Assembly: GCF_015277855.1 (NCBI RefSeq)
Contig: NZ_CP063812.1
Coordinates: 2,852,001 to 2,916,000, forward strand
Length of the DNA stretch: 64,000 bases
Direction: 5' to 3'
Source of the DNA: Microbacterium cremeum
GTDB taxonomy: Bacteria > Actinomycetota > Actinomycetes > Actinomycetales > Microbacteriaceae
Shown here: positions 18,554 to 26,969 of the stretch, one piece after another
How the letters are laid out: each line of letters starts with the position of its first letter
Position numbering within the stretch: position 1 is the stretch's first letter
The notes under the pieces: model-generated
What the model was told of the DNA's origin: nothing
The model's input: only the letters and a program-made list of their open reading frames with translations
Database searches by the model: none
Position numbers and translations under genes: made by a program

Positions 18554-20154
18554 TGGCCCATCCGGTACAGCTGGGTCGGCCACGACGAGATGAACGCGAA
18601 CGAGCTGTAGTCGTTCAGCCCCAGGTCGTCCGCGAAGGCGGTGGCCGACTGGCCCCACCACAGCGGGACGTTCACGGCGTCCTCCGCCTGGAGCGTCTCG
18701 GCCTGGATCAGCAGGTCGACCCGGGCCGCCGGGTCGGACTCCGCCCCGGCCTGAGCGAGCAGGCCCACGATCTCGGAGTTGTCGTACGCCGACGGGTTGC
18801 CGGCGCCCAGGAGGTAGCTGGGCACCTCGGCCGGGTCGCCGAGCGTCGAGAAGTACCACATCAGGCCGACGCCGTGGTCGGACGAGGCGTCGAGGCTGGC
18901 CAGCCACTCCTCGATCGGCACCTCGCGCACGTTGAGGGTGATGCCGATCTCGGCGAGGTTCTGCGAGAGCGCCTGCGCGGCGGTGCCGAGCTGAGGCCCG
19001 GTGTTGGGAGTCAGCAGCTCGGCCTCGAAGCCCTCGGGCACCGACGACTCGTCGAGCGCCGCCTTCGCGGCATCCAGATCGAACTCCCACTGCGGGATCG
19101 CCGCCAGCGCTTCGCGCGCCTCCTCTGCGCCGTAGACGTTGCCCAGCGACTCGGGCGTCATGATCGCGGTCGCCGCCTCGCCGTGGCCCCGCAGCAGCCG
19201 GTCGACGTACGCGTCACGGTCCACCGCGTGGGCGAACGCCTGCCGCACCTTGGGGTCGTCGAACGGCGCGATGCTCGTGTTGAAGTACAGGCCGACGTAC
19301 GACAGGTCGTTGACGTAGTCGACGCGCATGGTGTCGAGGCCCTCCCACTGCTGGGACTGCGCGAGCGGGACATTGAACGCGACATCCACGTCGCCCGACT
19401 GCGCGGCGAGCAGGCGCGTCGACTCGTCGGGGACGAAGTTGACGGTGATCGCCTTGACCTTCGGCAGTTCGCCCCACCAGGTGTCGACGCGCTCGAAGGT
19501 CACGTGCGAGTCGGGGGCGAACTGGGTCACCTTGTAGGGGCCCGAGCCGAGCAGCAGCGCATCGGGCGTGCCGACCTTGCCGTCGTGCTCGTCCCAGAAC
19601 GCCTTCGACGTGATGAAGGCCGCGCCGCCCGTGCTCATGTTGGCGGCGAACGCCGCGTCGGGCTCGGTCAGCGTGATGGTGACCTCGCTGTCGCCGGTCT
19701 TCTCGATCGTGTCGACGTTCGTCAGGTAGTACGCCAGACCGGGCGAGCTCGTCTCGTCGCGCGCCTGCTCGAGGCTGTAGACGACGTCGTCGGCGGTGAC
19801 GGGCGTGCCGTCGTGGAAGACCGCGTCGTCACGCAGCTCGTACACGTACGTGACGTCGTCGGTCTGCTCCCACGATTCCGCGAGCCCGGGCTGGGTGCGT
19901 CCCTGGGCGTCGACCGACACCAGGCCCTCCTGGGCGATCGAGGCGATGTAGTAGTTCAGGATGCCGGCCTCCTGGCCGACATAGAGGCTCGACAGCGAGC
20001 CGGGCAGAGCCACCGTGATGTGCTCGATCTCGGCGCCCGAGTCGGGGCCGCCGGTGGATTCGGGGGCAGGGCCGGAGCAGGCTGCCAGCAGCAGCGCGCC
20101 TGCGGCGGCCACGGCGCCGGCTTTCGCCAGCCGGGCCGGGGACGGGATCGACAT
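18550..20154 (-). CDS. Oligopeptide ABC transporter substrate-binding lipoprotein
   Basis: A 534-residue family 5 extracellular solute-binding protein. The signal peptide ends with lipobox LLLAAC (Cys26). The mature part shows the family landmarks: DDVTYVYELRDDAVFHDGTPVTADDVVYSLE, SGPYKVTQFAPDSHVTFERV and RQAFAHAVDRDAYVDRLL. ATG 20154 has an AGGAG ribosome site 8-9 nt upstream, so it is a genuine independent start. The frame is open upstream for 346 more codons into the LysR gene with no stop between, so a fused product is formally possible. It delivers peptides to the permeases encoded next. Confidence 0.93.
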   Translation of the reverse strand: MSIPSPARLAKAGAVAAAGALLLAACSGPAPESTGGPDSGAEIEHITVALPGSLSSLYVGQEAGILNYYIASIAQEGLVSVDAQGRTQPGLAESWEQTDDVTYVYELRDDAVFHDGTPVTADDVVYSLEQARDETSSPGLAYYLTNVDTIEKTGDSEVTITLTEPDAAFAANMSTGGAAFITSKAFWDEHDGKVGTPDALLLGSGPYKVTQFAPDSHVTFERVDTWWGELPKVKAITVNFVPDESTRLLAAQSGDVDVAFNVPLAQSQQWEGLDTMRVDYVNDLSYVGLYFNTSIAPFDDPKVRQAFAHAVDRDAYVDRLLRGHGEAATAIMTPESLGNVYGAEEAREALAAIPQWEFDLDAAKAALDESSVPEGFEAELLTPNTGPQLGTAAQALSQNLAEIGITLNVREVPIEEWLASLDASSDHGVGLMWYFSTLGDPAEVPSYLLGAGNPSAYDNSEIVGLLAQAGAESDPAARVDLLIQAETLQAEDAVNVPLWWGQSATAFADDLGLNDYSSFAFISSWPTQLYRMGQ

Positions 20155-21192
20155 GATGGGACTCTCCTCGGGTGTGGGTGCTGCGATGCGGAATCGGGCG
20201 CGGTGGCTTTCGCTGCGCCGGCGGGCGTCGAGGATGGCCTCGACTTCGGCGGGGACCGGACGGTGGGTGGCCAGGGTGCGGACGGCCGCCGCGACGGCGG
20301 GGATGGATGCCGCTTCGACCAGGGTCACAGCCGACATGCGTCTCGTGAACGACGGCGAGATCCCGAGCGCCCGCAGGCCGGCGGGAAGGGTGGCGCCGGC
20401 GAGATCGGACTCGGCGACGAAGGCCGTGCCCGCGCCGTGCGCGGCCAGCGCGATGGCGGCGTCCGGCCGGCTCACCACGAGGTCGTCGGCGCGGGGTGCG
20501 CGGTCGATGGCGGCCGCGACGATGTCGCTGCAGGTGCCGCGGCCGCGGATCCACGCGAGCCCGGCCAGCGCGTGCGCATCGACGCGCCCTCCCGGTGCGT
20601 CGATGTCGGCTGCCGTGACGGCGACGACCTCCTCCGCGAAGAGGAAGGTCGAGCGCATGCCGCTGCGGCGCGGGGTCGTGCGCCGACCGGCTGCGGCGAC
20701 GGTCATCGTCACGGCGACGTCGGCGCGGCCGCCGCGCACCATGTCGAGCGCGTCGGCGGCGTCGGCGCACTCGTGCACGGTCACCTCGACCCCGGGGATC
20801 TGGGCGCCGAGCCGCGCCATCGTCGGGGCGACGACGTGGCCGATGCCCTCGACCTCGGCGGCGAAGCGCACGGCGCCCGTGCGACGGCCCAGCACGCGGG
20901 CGAGCTCGGTCGCCGCGGCCGTCAGGCTCGCGTCGATCCGCGGGGCATGCTGCGCGAGGAGGGCTCCGACCGGGGTGAGGGATGCCGCGCGCGCGGTCCG
21001 CGCGACGAGCTTCGCGCCCAGTCGTGCCTCGAGCCGCTGCACATGCTGCGTGATCGTGGGCTGGGTGAATCCGAGAGACCGCGCGGCGGCGCTGATCGAC
21101 CCTTCTTGGTCGATGGCCACCAGGATGCGCAGCGAGTGCACGTCGAGAGCCCTCGTGAGGGCGTCGATCTCTGGTGCGTCGATGCGATCCAT
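20155..21192 (-). CDS. LysR-type regulator, in frame with the downstream binding protein (no stop)
   Basis: The frame opens at ATG 21192 with a LysR winged helix (LRILVAIDQEGSISAAARSL, then TQPTITQHVQRLEARLGAKL). A substrate-sensing domain runs to about residue 325, the normal length of the family (about 300). No stop codon follows: 20 or so extra residues lead directly into the Met of the binding protein, making one continuous 880-codon frame. Either a stop was lost, a frameshift in assembly hides it, or both products arise by reinitiation at ATG 20154. It is divergent from the DUF1684-type gene and heads the ABC operon it presumably controls. Confidence 0.8.
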
Positions 21193-21264
21193 AGGGCGAT
21201 GCTATTCACTCTTGGATTTCGATGGTGTAACAATATGTGTCGTATTCCGATCAGGATGGGACAC
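21193..21264. promoter_or_regulatory. Divergent promoter region between LysR gene and DUF1684-type gene
   Basis: A 72-bp gap that is clearly more AT-rich than its surroundings (TAACAATATGTG at about 21230). It must hold the promoters of both the LysR/ABC operon and the rightward gene. LysR proteins usually bind T-N11-A sites in such gaps; I could not single one out. Confidence 0.5.
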
Positions 21265-21969
21265 ATGGACGACGCCCACCGGCGATGGATCGCCGATCGA
21301 GAGACCGCGGTGTGGTCGCCGCACGGGATCGCCGCGCTCGCCTCGACGCACTGGCTCGACGGCGGCGACCGCACGTACGACGGCGCCCCGGGCAGGTGGC
21401 GGCAGGACGGCGACACGATCGTGGGCACGGACCTGCCCGGCGAGGTGAGACTGGCCGCCGGTGAGCAGGCGCAGGTCGGCGATGTGGTCGTGCGCGCGCA
21501 TCTGCGCGACGGAACGCTCGCGCTGCGCGTGCTGGATCCGCAGGCGGCAGCGCAGCGCGGCGTCTCGGAGATCGTGCGCGCCCCCTACGACCCGGCGCTC
21601 CGCGTCACGGGGGTGTTCACGCCGATCGCCCTGCCGTCGCAGACCGAGTCGGTCGACGGGTTCCGTTCGTCGACCGTGTACGACGGCACCGTCTCGTTCA
21701 CGCTCGCCGGCAGAGACCTCGAGCTGACCGTGACGCGCGACGACGCCACGCTGTTCGCCGCGTTCGCCGACGCCACGAGCGGCAGCGAGAGCTACGCCTT
21801 CCGCTTCCTGCGGCCGCCCCTGCCCGACGACGACGGACACGTGACGGTCGATCTCAACCGCGCCTACCTGCCGCCGTGCGCCTTCTCGGACCACTATGCG
21901 TGCGTGTTCCCTCCGCCCGGCAACCGCTGGAGCGTTCCCGTGAGGGCCGGCGAACTGCGCGTGCGCTGA
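21265..21969 (+). CDS. DUF1684-type protein
   Basis: A 234-residue soluble protein without signal peptide. It shows the order of landmarks typical of DUF1684: an N-terminal WIADRETAVWSPHGIAALASTHWL region, a central beta domain with FTPIALP and TVYDGTVSFTLAGRDLELTV, and a C-terminal VDLNRAYLPPCAFSDHYACVFPPPGNR block with conserved Asn, Pro and Cys. The biochemical role of this widespread family is not established to my knowledge. ATG 21265 was chosen; ATG 21256 is an alternative. It may be controlled by the divergent LysR protein. Confidence 0.85.
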   Translation: MDDAHRRWIADRETAVWSPHGIAALASTHWLDGGDRTYDGAPGRWRQDGDTIVGTDLPGEVRLAAGEQAQVGDVVVRAHLRDGTLALRVLDPQAAAQRGVSEIVRAPYDPALRVTGVFTPIALPSQTESVDGFRSSTVYDGTVSFTLAGRDLELTVTRDDATLFAAFADATSGSESYAFRFLRPPLPDDDGHVTVDLNRAYLPPCAFSDHYACVFPPPGNRWSVPVRAGELRVR

Positions 21970-21989
21970 CCCCGGCGCGCAGCGGCTGG

Positions 21990-22195
21990 CCGGCGCGCGG
22001 GGCGTGGCGACCGGTGGGCGCTGGGGCGAGCCGCGCGCTGGCCGAGCGGCGCGCGGTGGGGCGAGCCGCGCCCTGGGCGAGCGGCGGGCCCTGGGGCGAG
22101 CGGCGCGCGGGGGGCGAGCGGCGCGCGGGGGGCGAGCCGCGCGCCCTGGGCGAGCGGCGCGCGGTGGGGCGAGCGGCGCGGGGGGAGCGAGCGGG
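21990..22195. repeat. Degenerate 18-bp GC-only tandem repeat
   Basis: About eleven imperfect units built on GGGGCGAGCSGCGCGCSS follow the stop of the DUF1684-type gene, with period mostly 18 bp and almost no A or T. Open frames here exist only because stop codons need A and T. Together with the hairpin copies to its right it fills the gap 21970-22799, in which I see no gene. Confidence 0.8.
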
Positions 22196-22225
22196 CCTGA
22201 CGACCTGCGCGGGCCTGAGCCTGGG

Positions 22226-22692
22226 GGATGCCGTGGCTGAGGCATCCGTCGCCCAAAACAGGTGATCTCGCGGACGCAGGACGAAACCACCGCAAAACCT
22301 CCTGCCCTCGCCAGATCACCTGTTCTCGAGAAGGGACCGGGACCCGAAACAACGCCCGACCCCGCCCCGTCCCCCGCCCCTGGACCCTGTCGTCGCCGAC
22401 CCCGAAGGCAACGGGGGTGAGACGGATGCCGCGGCTGAGGCATCCGTCTCTCCCAAATCAGGTGATCTCGCGGACGCAGGACGAAATCACCGCAAAACCT
22501 CCTGCTCTCGCCAGATCACCTGTTCTCGAGAAGGGACCGGGACCCGTGCCCGACCCCGAAGACAACGAGGGCGAGACGGATGCCGCGGCCGAGGCATCCG
22601 TCTCTCCCAAATCAGGTGATCTCGCGGACGCAGGACGAAATCGCCGCAAAGCCTCCTGCCCTCGCCAGATCACCTGTTCTCGAGAAGGGACC
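22226..22692. repeat. Three spaced copies of the dispersed hairpin repeat
   Basis: Copies at about 22226-22338, 22421-22536 and 22575-22692, aligned at 22255, 22455 and 22609. Each has a short GGATGCC/GGCATCC dyad, a left arm starting CAGGTGATCTCGCGGACGCA, a right arm ending CGCCAGATCACCTGTTCTC, and then CGAGAAGGGACCGG. The orientation is the same as at 815-886 and 13374-14055. They lie past the 3' end of the large leftward membrane-protein gene. Confidence 0.85.
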
Positions 22693-22695
22693 GGC

Positions 22696-22790
22696 ACCCG
22701 GAACCAGCCCCAGCCCCAGACCCAGACCCCGAACCAGACCCAGCCCCAGCCCCAGCCCCAGCCCCAGACCCCGCCCAACCCCGGCCGACA
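22696..22790. repeat. CCCAGC hexanucleotide tract
   Basis: A run of CCCAGC/CCCAGA units with interruptions directly after the third hairpin copy and just before the stop of the 1009-residue protein gene. It is simple sequence and non-coding as far as can be judged. Confidence 0.7.
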
Positions 22791-22799
22791 GAGCAAGGT

Positions 22800-25700
22800 T
22801 CAGACGGATGCCGTGGCTCCGCGCCGGCGCCAGGGCAGGGCGAGCAGCACCCCGATGCCGAGCAGCACGGCTCCGAATCCCGCGGCGACCCAGGGGGTCT
22901 CGGCGGGGATCTCGAGGTACGTCGTGATGCCGAGGATGCGCGCGAGGCCCCACGGAAGCAGGCCCAGTTCGTCGTTCCAGGCCGACAGGGCGGTCTCGAG
23001 GCCGATCGCGCCGACCACGAGCGCCGGCACCAGCAGACCCGCACCGACGCCCGAGAGCACGTAACCGGTCGCGCGGCGCGCGCCGACCTGCGCCGACAGC
23101 GCCCAGCCGCCGGCGACGAACACCCAGACGAACAGGGCGAACGCGACCGCGATGTACACCGAGCGCAGCACGGGGTCGGTCCAGAACGCGAACCAGTAGC
23201 CGCCGGGTCCGGTGAACGACAGGGCGACGAGCGTCACGATGCACCGCAGCACGACGACGCCGCCCACCGCGGCGATCACCGGCCAGGGCGAACGCCGGCC
23301 GACGAAGAGCCGCACGACGAGCGCGAAGGCGAGCCACGCGCCGAGCACGACGGCGAGATGGGTCCACGACAGGAACGACGTCTGCACGGCACGAGTCGCG
23401 ACGAGCAGCGCGGCGGGGATCACCAGCAGCAGCCAGCGGTCGAGGTCGAGCATGCCGAGCGTCGATTCGCGAGCGCGCCACGGCCGCGTCGACGCGATCC
23501 ACGACGCGCGGGCCGCCGCCGCACCCGGGCGCCGCACAAGTCGCGTGCGTGCGGCGAGGATGCCGATGACCATCCAGGCGACCGCGAGCGCGAGCAGCAC
23601 GCGCGCGAACCACGCCATCGGCTGGTCGCGCTCGGCGCGCTCGACGCCGAGCTGCGCCGCCGTCAGGTTGAACGCGGGGTAGTCGAGGTCTCCCTCGTAC
23701 GCCTCGAGATGCTCCGCGGCGAGCGCCTCGTACGCGGCGCGGTCGGCATCCCACGCGGCGTAGGCGTCGGGCGAGAGCGTGTCGTGCCACTCCCCCTGGT
23801 GCAGGATCATGGCTCGGTAGGCGTCGAGCAGCCGCAGCGTGTCGAGCTCGTAGTCGAGGGTGGCCAGGAACGCCTCACGCATCTCGGGCGAGCGCCAGGT
23901 CGAGGCATCCGTCGCCGCCACCGTCTCGCGCATGCTCTCGGCCGCCGCGACCGCCTCGGCTCCGCCGGAGATCGCGCCCTCGACGCCGCCCTCGGAGTCG
24001 CGGGCGATCGCGTACATGACGTCGAGCACGGCGGAGTCGCCGGTGAGGATGTCCCACTCGAAGATCCACATCATGGGCGGCGGCTCGAGACCGATCGCGA
24101 ACACACGCTGGTCGGCGAACGGCTGGATGTACATGCCCTGCGCGATCGCCTCGCGCGACTGGGCCATCGCCGTCGCGATCGGCTCGACGGTCGCGGGGTC
24201 GTCCGAGAACCACTCACGGGCCCACGCGGCGGTGACGTCGGCGACATCCGCCGAGGGGTCCCGTGCGAGCGCCGAGGCGAGCTGGGTGTTCAGCTCGTAC
24301 AGCTGCCAGAACCCGGCCTTGAGGTACAGGGTCATCGGTCCGGCGCGCCAGGGTCCGCCGTCCTGGGTCCACACCCACACGCCCTCGATACGGTCGTTCG
24401 CGGCGAGCAGCTGCTGCAGCGCCCACTGGTACTCGGCGCCGAGATCGTTGGGGAACGCGCCGTAGTTCTCGAACTCGCGACGACTCTGGAACTCGACCAT
24501 GCGCCGCTGCGACCCCTGCTCGAGGGTGTCGTTGAGCGGCAGCCACGTGTAGAAGTCGCCGAGCGTGTACTTCGTCGACACGATGAGGGCCGGCGAGTCG
24601 ATGCCGCCCAGCACGGCCTCGTACGAGTCGGCGTTGGTGTGCATGTCTCCGACGGCGCCGACGCCGACCGACCACGTGCGGAAGATGACTTCCCGATCGG
24701 ATGCCTCGGCCTGCCCCGCGAAGGCTTCGAGCATCGCGCGCACGGCGTCGACCGTGGTCACCTCGAGCGCGGAGTAGTAGTCCCAGCCGCCCACGTCGTA
24801 CACGGGCCCGGCCTCGCCAATGCGGATGAGCACGCCGTCGAGCGCGGGCACGGCCTCGTACAGCTCATCAAGGCCCGCGGTGTAGGTCTGCCAGAACTCT
24901 GGGTTCTCGGTGTCGAGCGACCCGTAGCGATCGATCAGGTGCTCCTCGAGCGGACCGGTGAGGGCGAGCATGTCGGTGCGCAGGAACACCTTCAGGCCGA
25001 GCTCGTCGGCGCGCTCCCAGAACGGCGCGAACGCCTCCCGCAGCGCGAGCGCCTTGTCGCGGTGGTCGTCGCCGTCGGCGTAGACCGGGCCGCCGGGGGC
25101 GTCGTCGAACGTGACGAACTCGACGAACCCGGGGAACGCGACGGCGTTGAACCCGTTCGCGAGCGAGTGGCGCAGGAACCCGTCGTAGTCCTCGTACGCC
25201 TCGGCGAGCGCCGCCTCGTCGATGTAGGGCGCCTTCGGCTGGAACACGTCGGCGAACGCCTTCGACGCGTGCGAGTAGTCGGTGCCCGCCTCCCACTCAG
25301 CCGGGTCGGGGGTCACCCCGACCGCGCCCAGGTCGGTCATGCGCAACGGCAGGCGCGAGGACTCGTGCTCGCCGATCAGGTCCGTGATCGGGTCTCCGGC
25401 CCGCACGGCGGCCGCAAGGTCGTAGATCGCGCGGGTCGCGCCGTTCTCCGACAAGGCCGTGACGCGCAGCGCCGTCGCATCGCCCTCGAGCGTGTAGGCG
25501 TCGCTCGTCTCGGGGCGGAGCGTCGGCAGCAGAGTGACGGTGAGGGATGCCTCTCCCGCGCGCTCCGTCGCATCGCCGACGGCGTCGAGCAGCTCATCGA
25601 CCGCGACCCCGACACGCTCGGTCGCCGGGACGTCGAGCTCTGCGATCTCGGGCGGGGGCACGGCATCCGTCACCTGAGCGACCGAGGTCGCGACCGACTG

Positions 25701-25829
25701 CATCGGCGCGGCTGGCTCGGTGCGGATGCCCAGGGCGTCGCCCACCACGACGCCGACGCCGATACCGAGCGCGAGGAGGATCAGTGCCGTGACGACAGCG
25801 ACGATGCCTCGCCGTGTCGCCGTCGTCAT
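22800..25829 (-). CDS. Large membrane protein with glycoside-hydrolase-like extracellular domain
   Basis: A 1009-residue protein. An N-terminal signal anchor (about 10-30) is followed by a roughly 700-residue extracytoplasmic part and, from about residue 745, six or seven transmembrane helices. The first extracellular section (VTLLPTLRPETSDAYTLEGD...GATRAIYDLAAAV) resembles the non-catalytic N-domain of alpha-glucuronidases (GH67/GH115/GH20 type). Next comes a (beta/alpha)8-like stretch (LPLRMTDLGAVG...NGFNAVAFPG...LKVFLRTDML...GVLIRIGEAGPVYDV, Glu339 a candidate catalytic residue). A glycosidase domain fused to a multi-helix membrane bundle is unusual. The substrate is unknown and the GH relation is inferred from layout, not measured. 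Confidence 0.7.
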   Translation of the reverse strand: MTTATRRGIVAVVTALILLALGIGVGVVVGDALGIRTEPAAPMQSVATSVAQVTDAVPPPEIAELDVPATERVGVAVDELLDAVGDATERAGEASLTVTLLPTLRPETSDAYTLEGDATALRVTALSENGATRAIYDLAAAVRAGDPITDLIGEHESSRLPLRMTDLGAVGVTPDPAEWEAGTDYSHASKAFADVFQPKAPYIDEAALAEAYEDYDGFLRHSLANGFNAVAFPGFVEFVTFDDAPGGPVYADGDDHRDKALALREAFAPFWERADELGLKVFLRTDMLALTGPLEEHLIDRYGSLDTENPEFWQTYTAGLDELYEAVPALDGVLIRIGEAGPVYDVGGWDYYSALEVTTVDAVRAMLEAFAGQAEASDREVIFRTWSVGVGAVGDMHTNADSYEAVLGGIDSPALIVSTKYTLGDFYTWLPLNDTLEQGSQRRMVEFQSRREFENYGAFPNDLGAEYQWALQQLLAANDRIEGVWVWTQDGGPWRAGPMTLYLKAGFWQLYELNTQLASALARDPSADVADVTAAWAREWFSDDPATVEPIATAMAQSREAIAQGMYIQPFADQRVFAIGLEPPPMMWIFEWDILTGDSAVLDVMYAIARDSEGGVEGAISGGAEAVAAAESMRETVAATDASTWRSPEMREAFLATLDYELDTLRLLDAYRAMILHQGEWHDTLSPDAYAAWDADRAAYEALAAEHLEAYEGDLDYPAFNLTAAQLGVERAERDQPMAWFARVLLALAVAWMVIGILAARTRLVRRPGAAAARASWIASTRPWRARESTLGMLDLDRWLLLVIPAALLVATRAVQTSFLSWTHLAVVLGAWLAFALVVRLFVGRRSPWPVIAAVGGVVVLRCIVTLVALSFTGPGGYWFAFWTDPVLRSVYIAVAFALFVWVFVAGGWALSAQVGARRATGYVLSGVGAGLLVPALVVGAIGLETALSAWNDELGLLPWGLARILGITTYLEIPAETPWVAAGFGAVLLGIGVLLALPWRRRGATASV

Positions 25830-25877
25830 CCTCTGATCTTAGGTCTGCGGCTGACCCTGCCCTGCACACCCGAAACC

Positions 25878-26153
25878 CCGGTCGTCGAGCGCCCTTCGAT
25901 GGGGCGCAGAGGGAGTCGAAACGCCGTGGGCCGGAGGTCGCTCGGTGGTCCGGGGCGTTTCGTCTCGGTCGCTGGCGCTCCCTCGCTCAACGACCGGTCG
26001 CTCCCCCGGTCGTTGAGCGAGCGAGGAACGACCGAGACTCCCGGTCGTTGAGCGAGCGAGGAACGAGCGAGACGAAACGCCGTGAGCCGGACCTCGCTCG
26101 GTGGTCCGAGGCGTTTCGTCTCGGTCGCTGGCGCTCCCTCGCTCAACGACCGG
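25878..26153. repeat. Cluster of five REP-like dispersed repeats
   Basis: Five copies of GGTCGTTGAGCGAGCGAGGA..GAGACGAAACGCC in both orientations, at about 25878-25925 (diverged), 25954-25996, 26006-26040, 26041-26082 and 26110-26153. Oppositely oriented neighbours can pair into long hairpins. The copies at 25954 and 26110 sit in a direct duplication of about 71 bp (25926-25996 and 26083-26153). The cluster fills the gap 25830-26171, which has no gene. Confidence 0.9.
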
Positions 26154-26171
26154 AGGAGCGCCAGGACGGGG

Positions 26172-26969
26172 TCAGCTGCTCTTGCGCATCGCGCGGATGC
26201 CCGCCCACAGGCCCAGCGCGGCGAGCACGAGGGCGGCGATCCAGCCCCACAGCACAGTGACGGCGCCGAGGTCGCCGGCGAGCAGTGCGCGCTCGGCCTG
26301 CACCACCCAGTTCACCGGGTTGACGGTGGCGACGGCCTGCATCCACGCCGGGCCCTCGTCGAGCGGCAGCAGCATGCCCGACAGGATCAGCAGCGGGAAG
26401 ATCAGGGTCTGCTGGACGCCCCAGAACAGCCACTCGCGGTCCTTCGTCTTGAGCGCGAGCGTGTACGAGAGCGATCCGAGGCCGACGCCGAACACGGCGA
26501 GAAGCGCAAGCCCCACGACGAGCCCGGGCACGTCGATCGAGAAGCCGAACGGCCACGCGATCAGCACGATGAGCAGCGCCTGCACCACGATCGGCGCGAT
26601 CTCCTTGAGCGCGCGCCCGACCAGCAGCGACGCGCGCGAGAGCGGCGCGACGAGGGTGCGCTCGTGCGAGCCCGTCATCATCTCGTACTGCAGGTTCGAC
26701 CCGGTCGCGCCGGTGCCGAACAGCACGATCATCACGAGCACGCCGGGCACGAACCACTGCAGGGTCTCCCCCACCGGCTGACCCGACGAGCCGACCAGCA
26801 GCGGCGCGAACAGCCCGAGGAACACCAACGGCTGCACGAGGCTGAAGATCAGCGTGAACGGATCGCGCAAGACGGGCTTCAGTTCGCGCGCGAGCACGTT
26901 CCACGTGTCTCGCGCGGGGTTCGCCCGCACCGCGGTGTCGGGGCGAGTGGTCTCGGTGACGGCGCTCAT
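26172..26969 (-). CDS. ABC-2 type permease (DrrB-like)
   Basis: A 265-residue membrane protein with six helices and the ABC-2 signature (N-terminal amphipathic ARELKPVLRDPFTLIFSLVQPLVFLGLF, and SGMLLPLDEGPAWMQAVATVNPVNWVVQAERALLAG near the end). It pairs with the ATPase encoded upstream, which it overlaps by ATGA. Such pairs export antibiotics, lipids or other hydrophobic compounds. The cargo is unknown. Regulation is probably by the divergent WYL protein. Confidence 0.93.
   Translation of the reverse strand: MSAVTETTRPDTAVRANPARDTWNVLARELKPVLRDPFTLIFSLVQPLVFLGLFAPLLVGSSGQPVGETLQWFVPGVLVMIVLFGTGATGSNLQYEMMTGSHERTLVAPLSRASLLVGRALKEIAPIVVQALLIVLIAWPFGFSIDVPGLVVGLALLAVFGVGLGSLSYTLALKTKDREWLFWGVQQTLIFPLLILSGMLLPLDEGPAWMQAVATVNPVNWVVQAERALLAGDLGAVTVLWGWIAALVLAALGLWAGIRAMRKSS

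Noticed and set aside
18523..21969. 1148-codon plus-strand frame opposite the ABC operon
   Set aside because: Antisense shadow of the binding-protein and LysR genes; only the end (from 21265) is a real gene.
21876..22443. Ala/Arg/Gly-rich frames in the GC-only repeat
   Set aside because: Low-complexity translation of an 18-bp repeat without start signals or any domain.
25878..26153. Repeat cluster as an insertion sequence
   Set aside because: No transposase frame and no target-site duplications; the units are short and recur singly elsewhere in the window.
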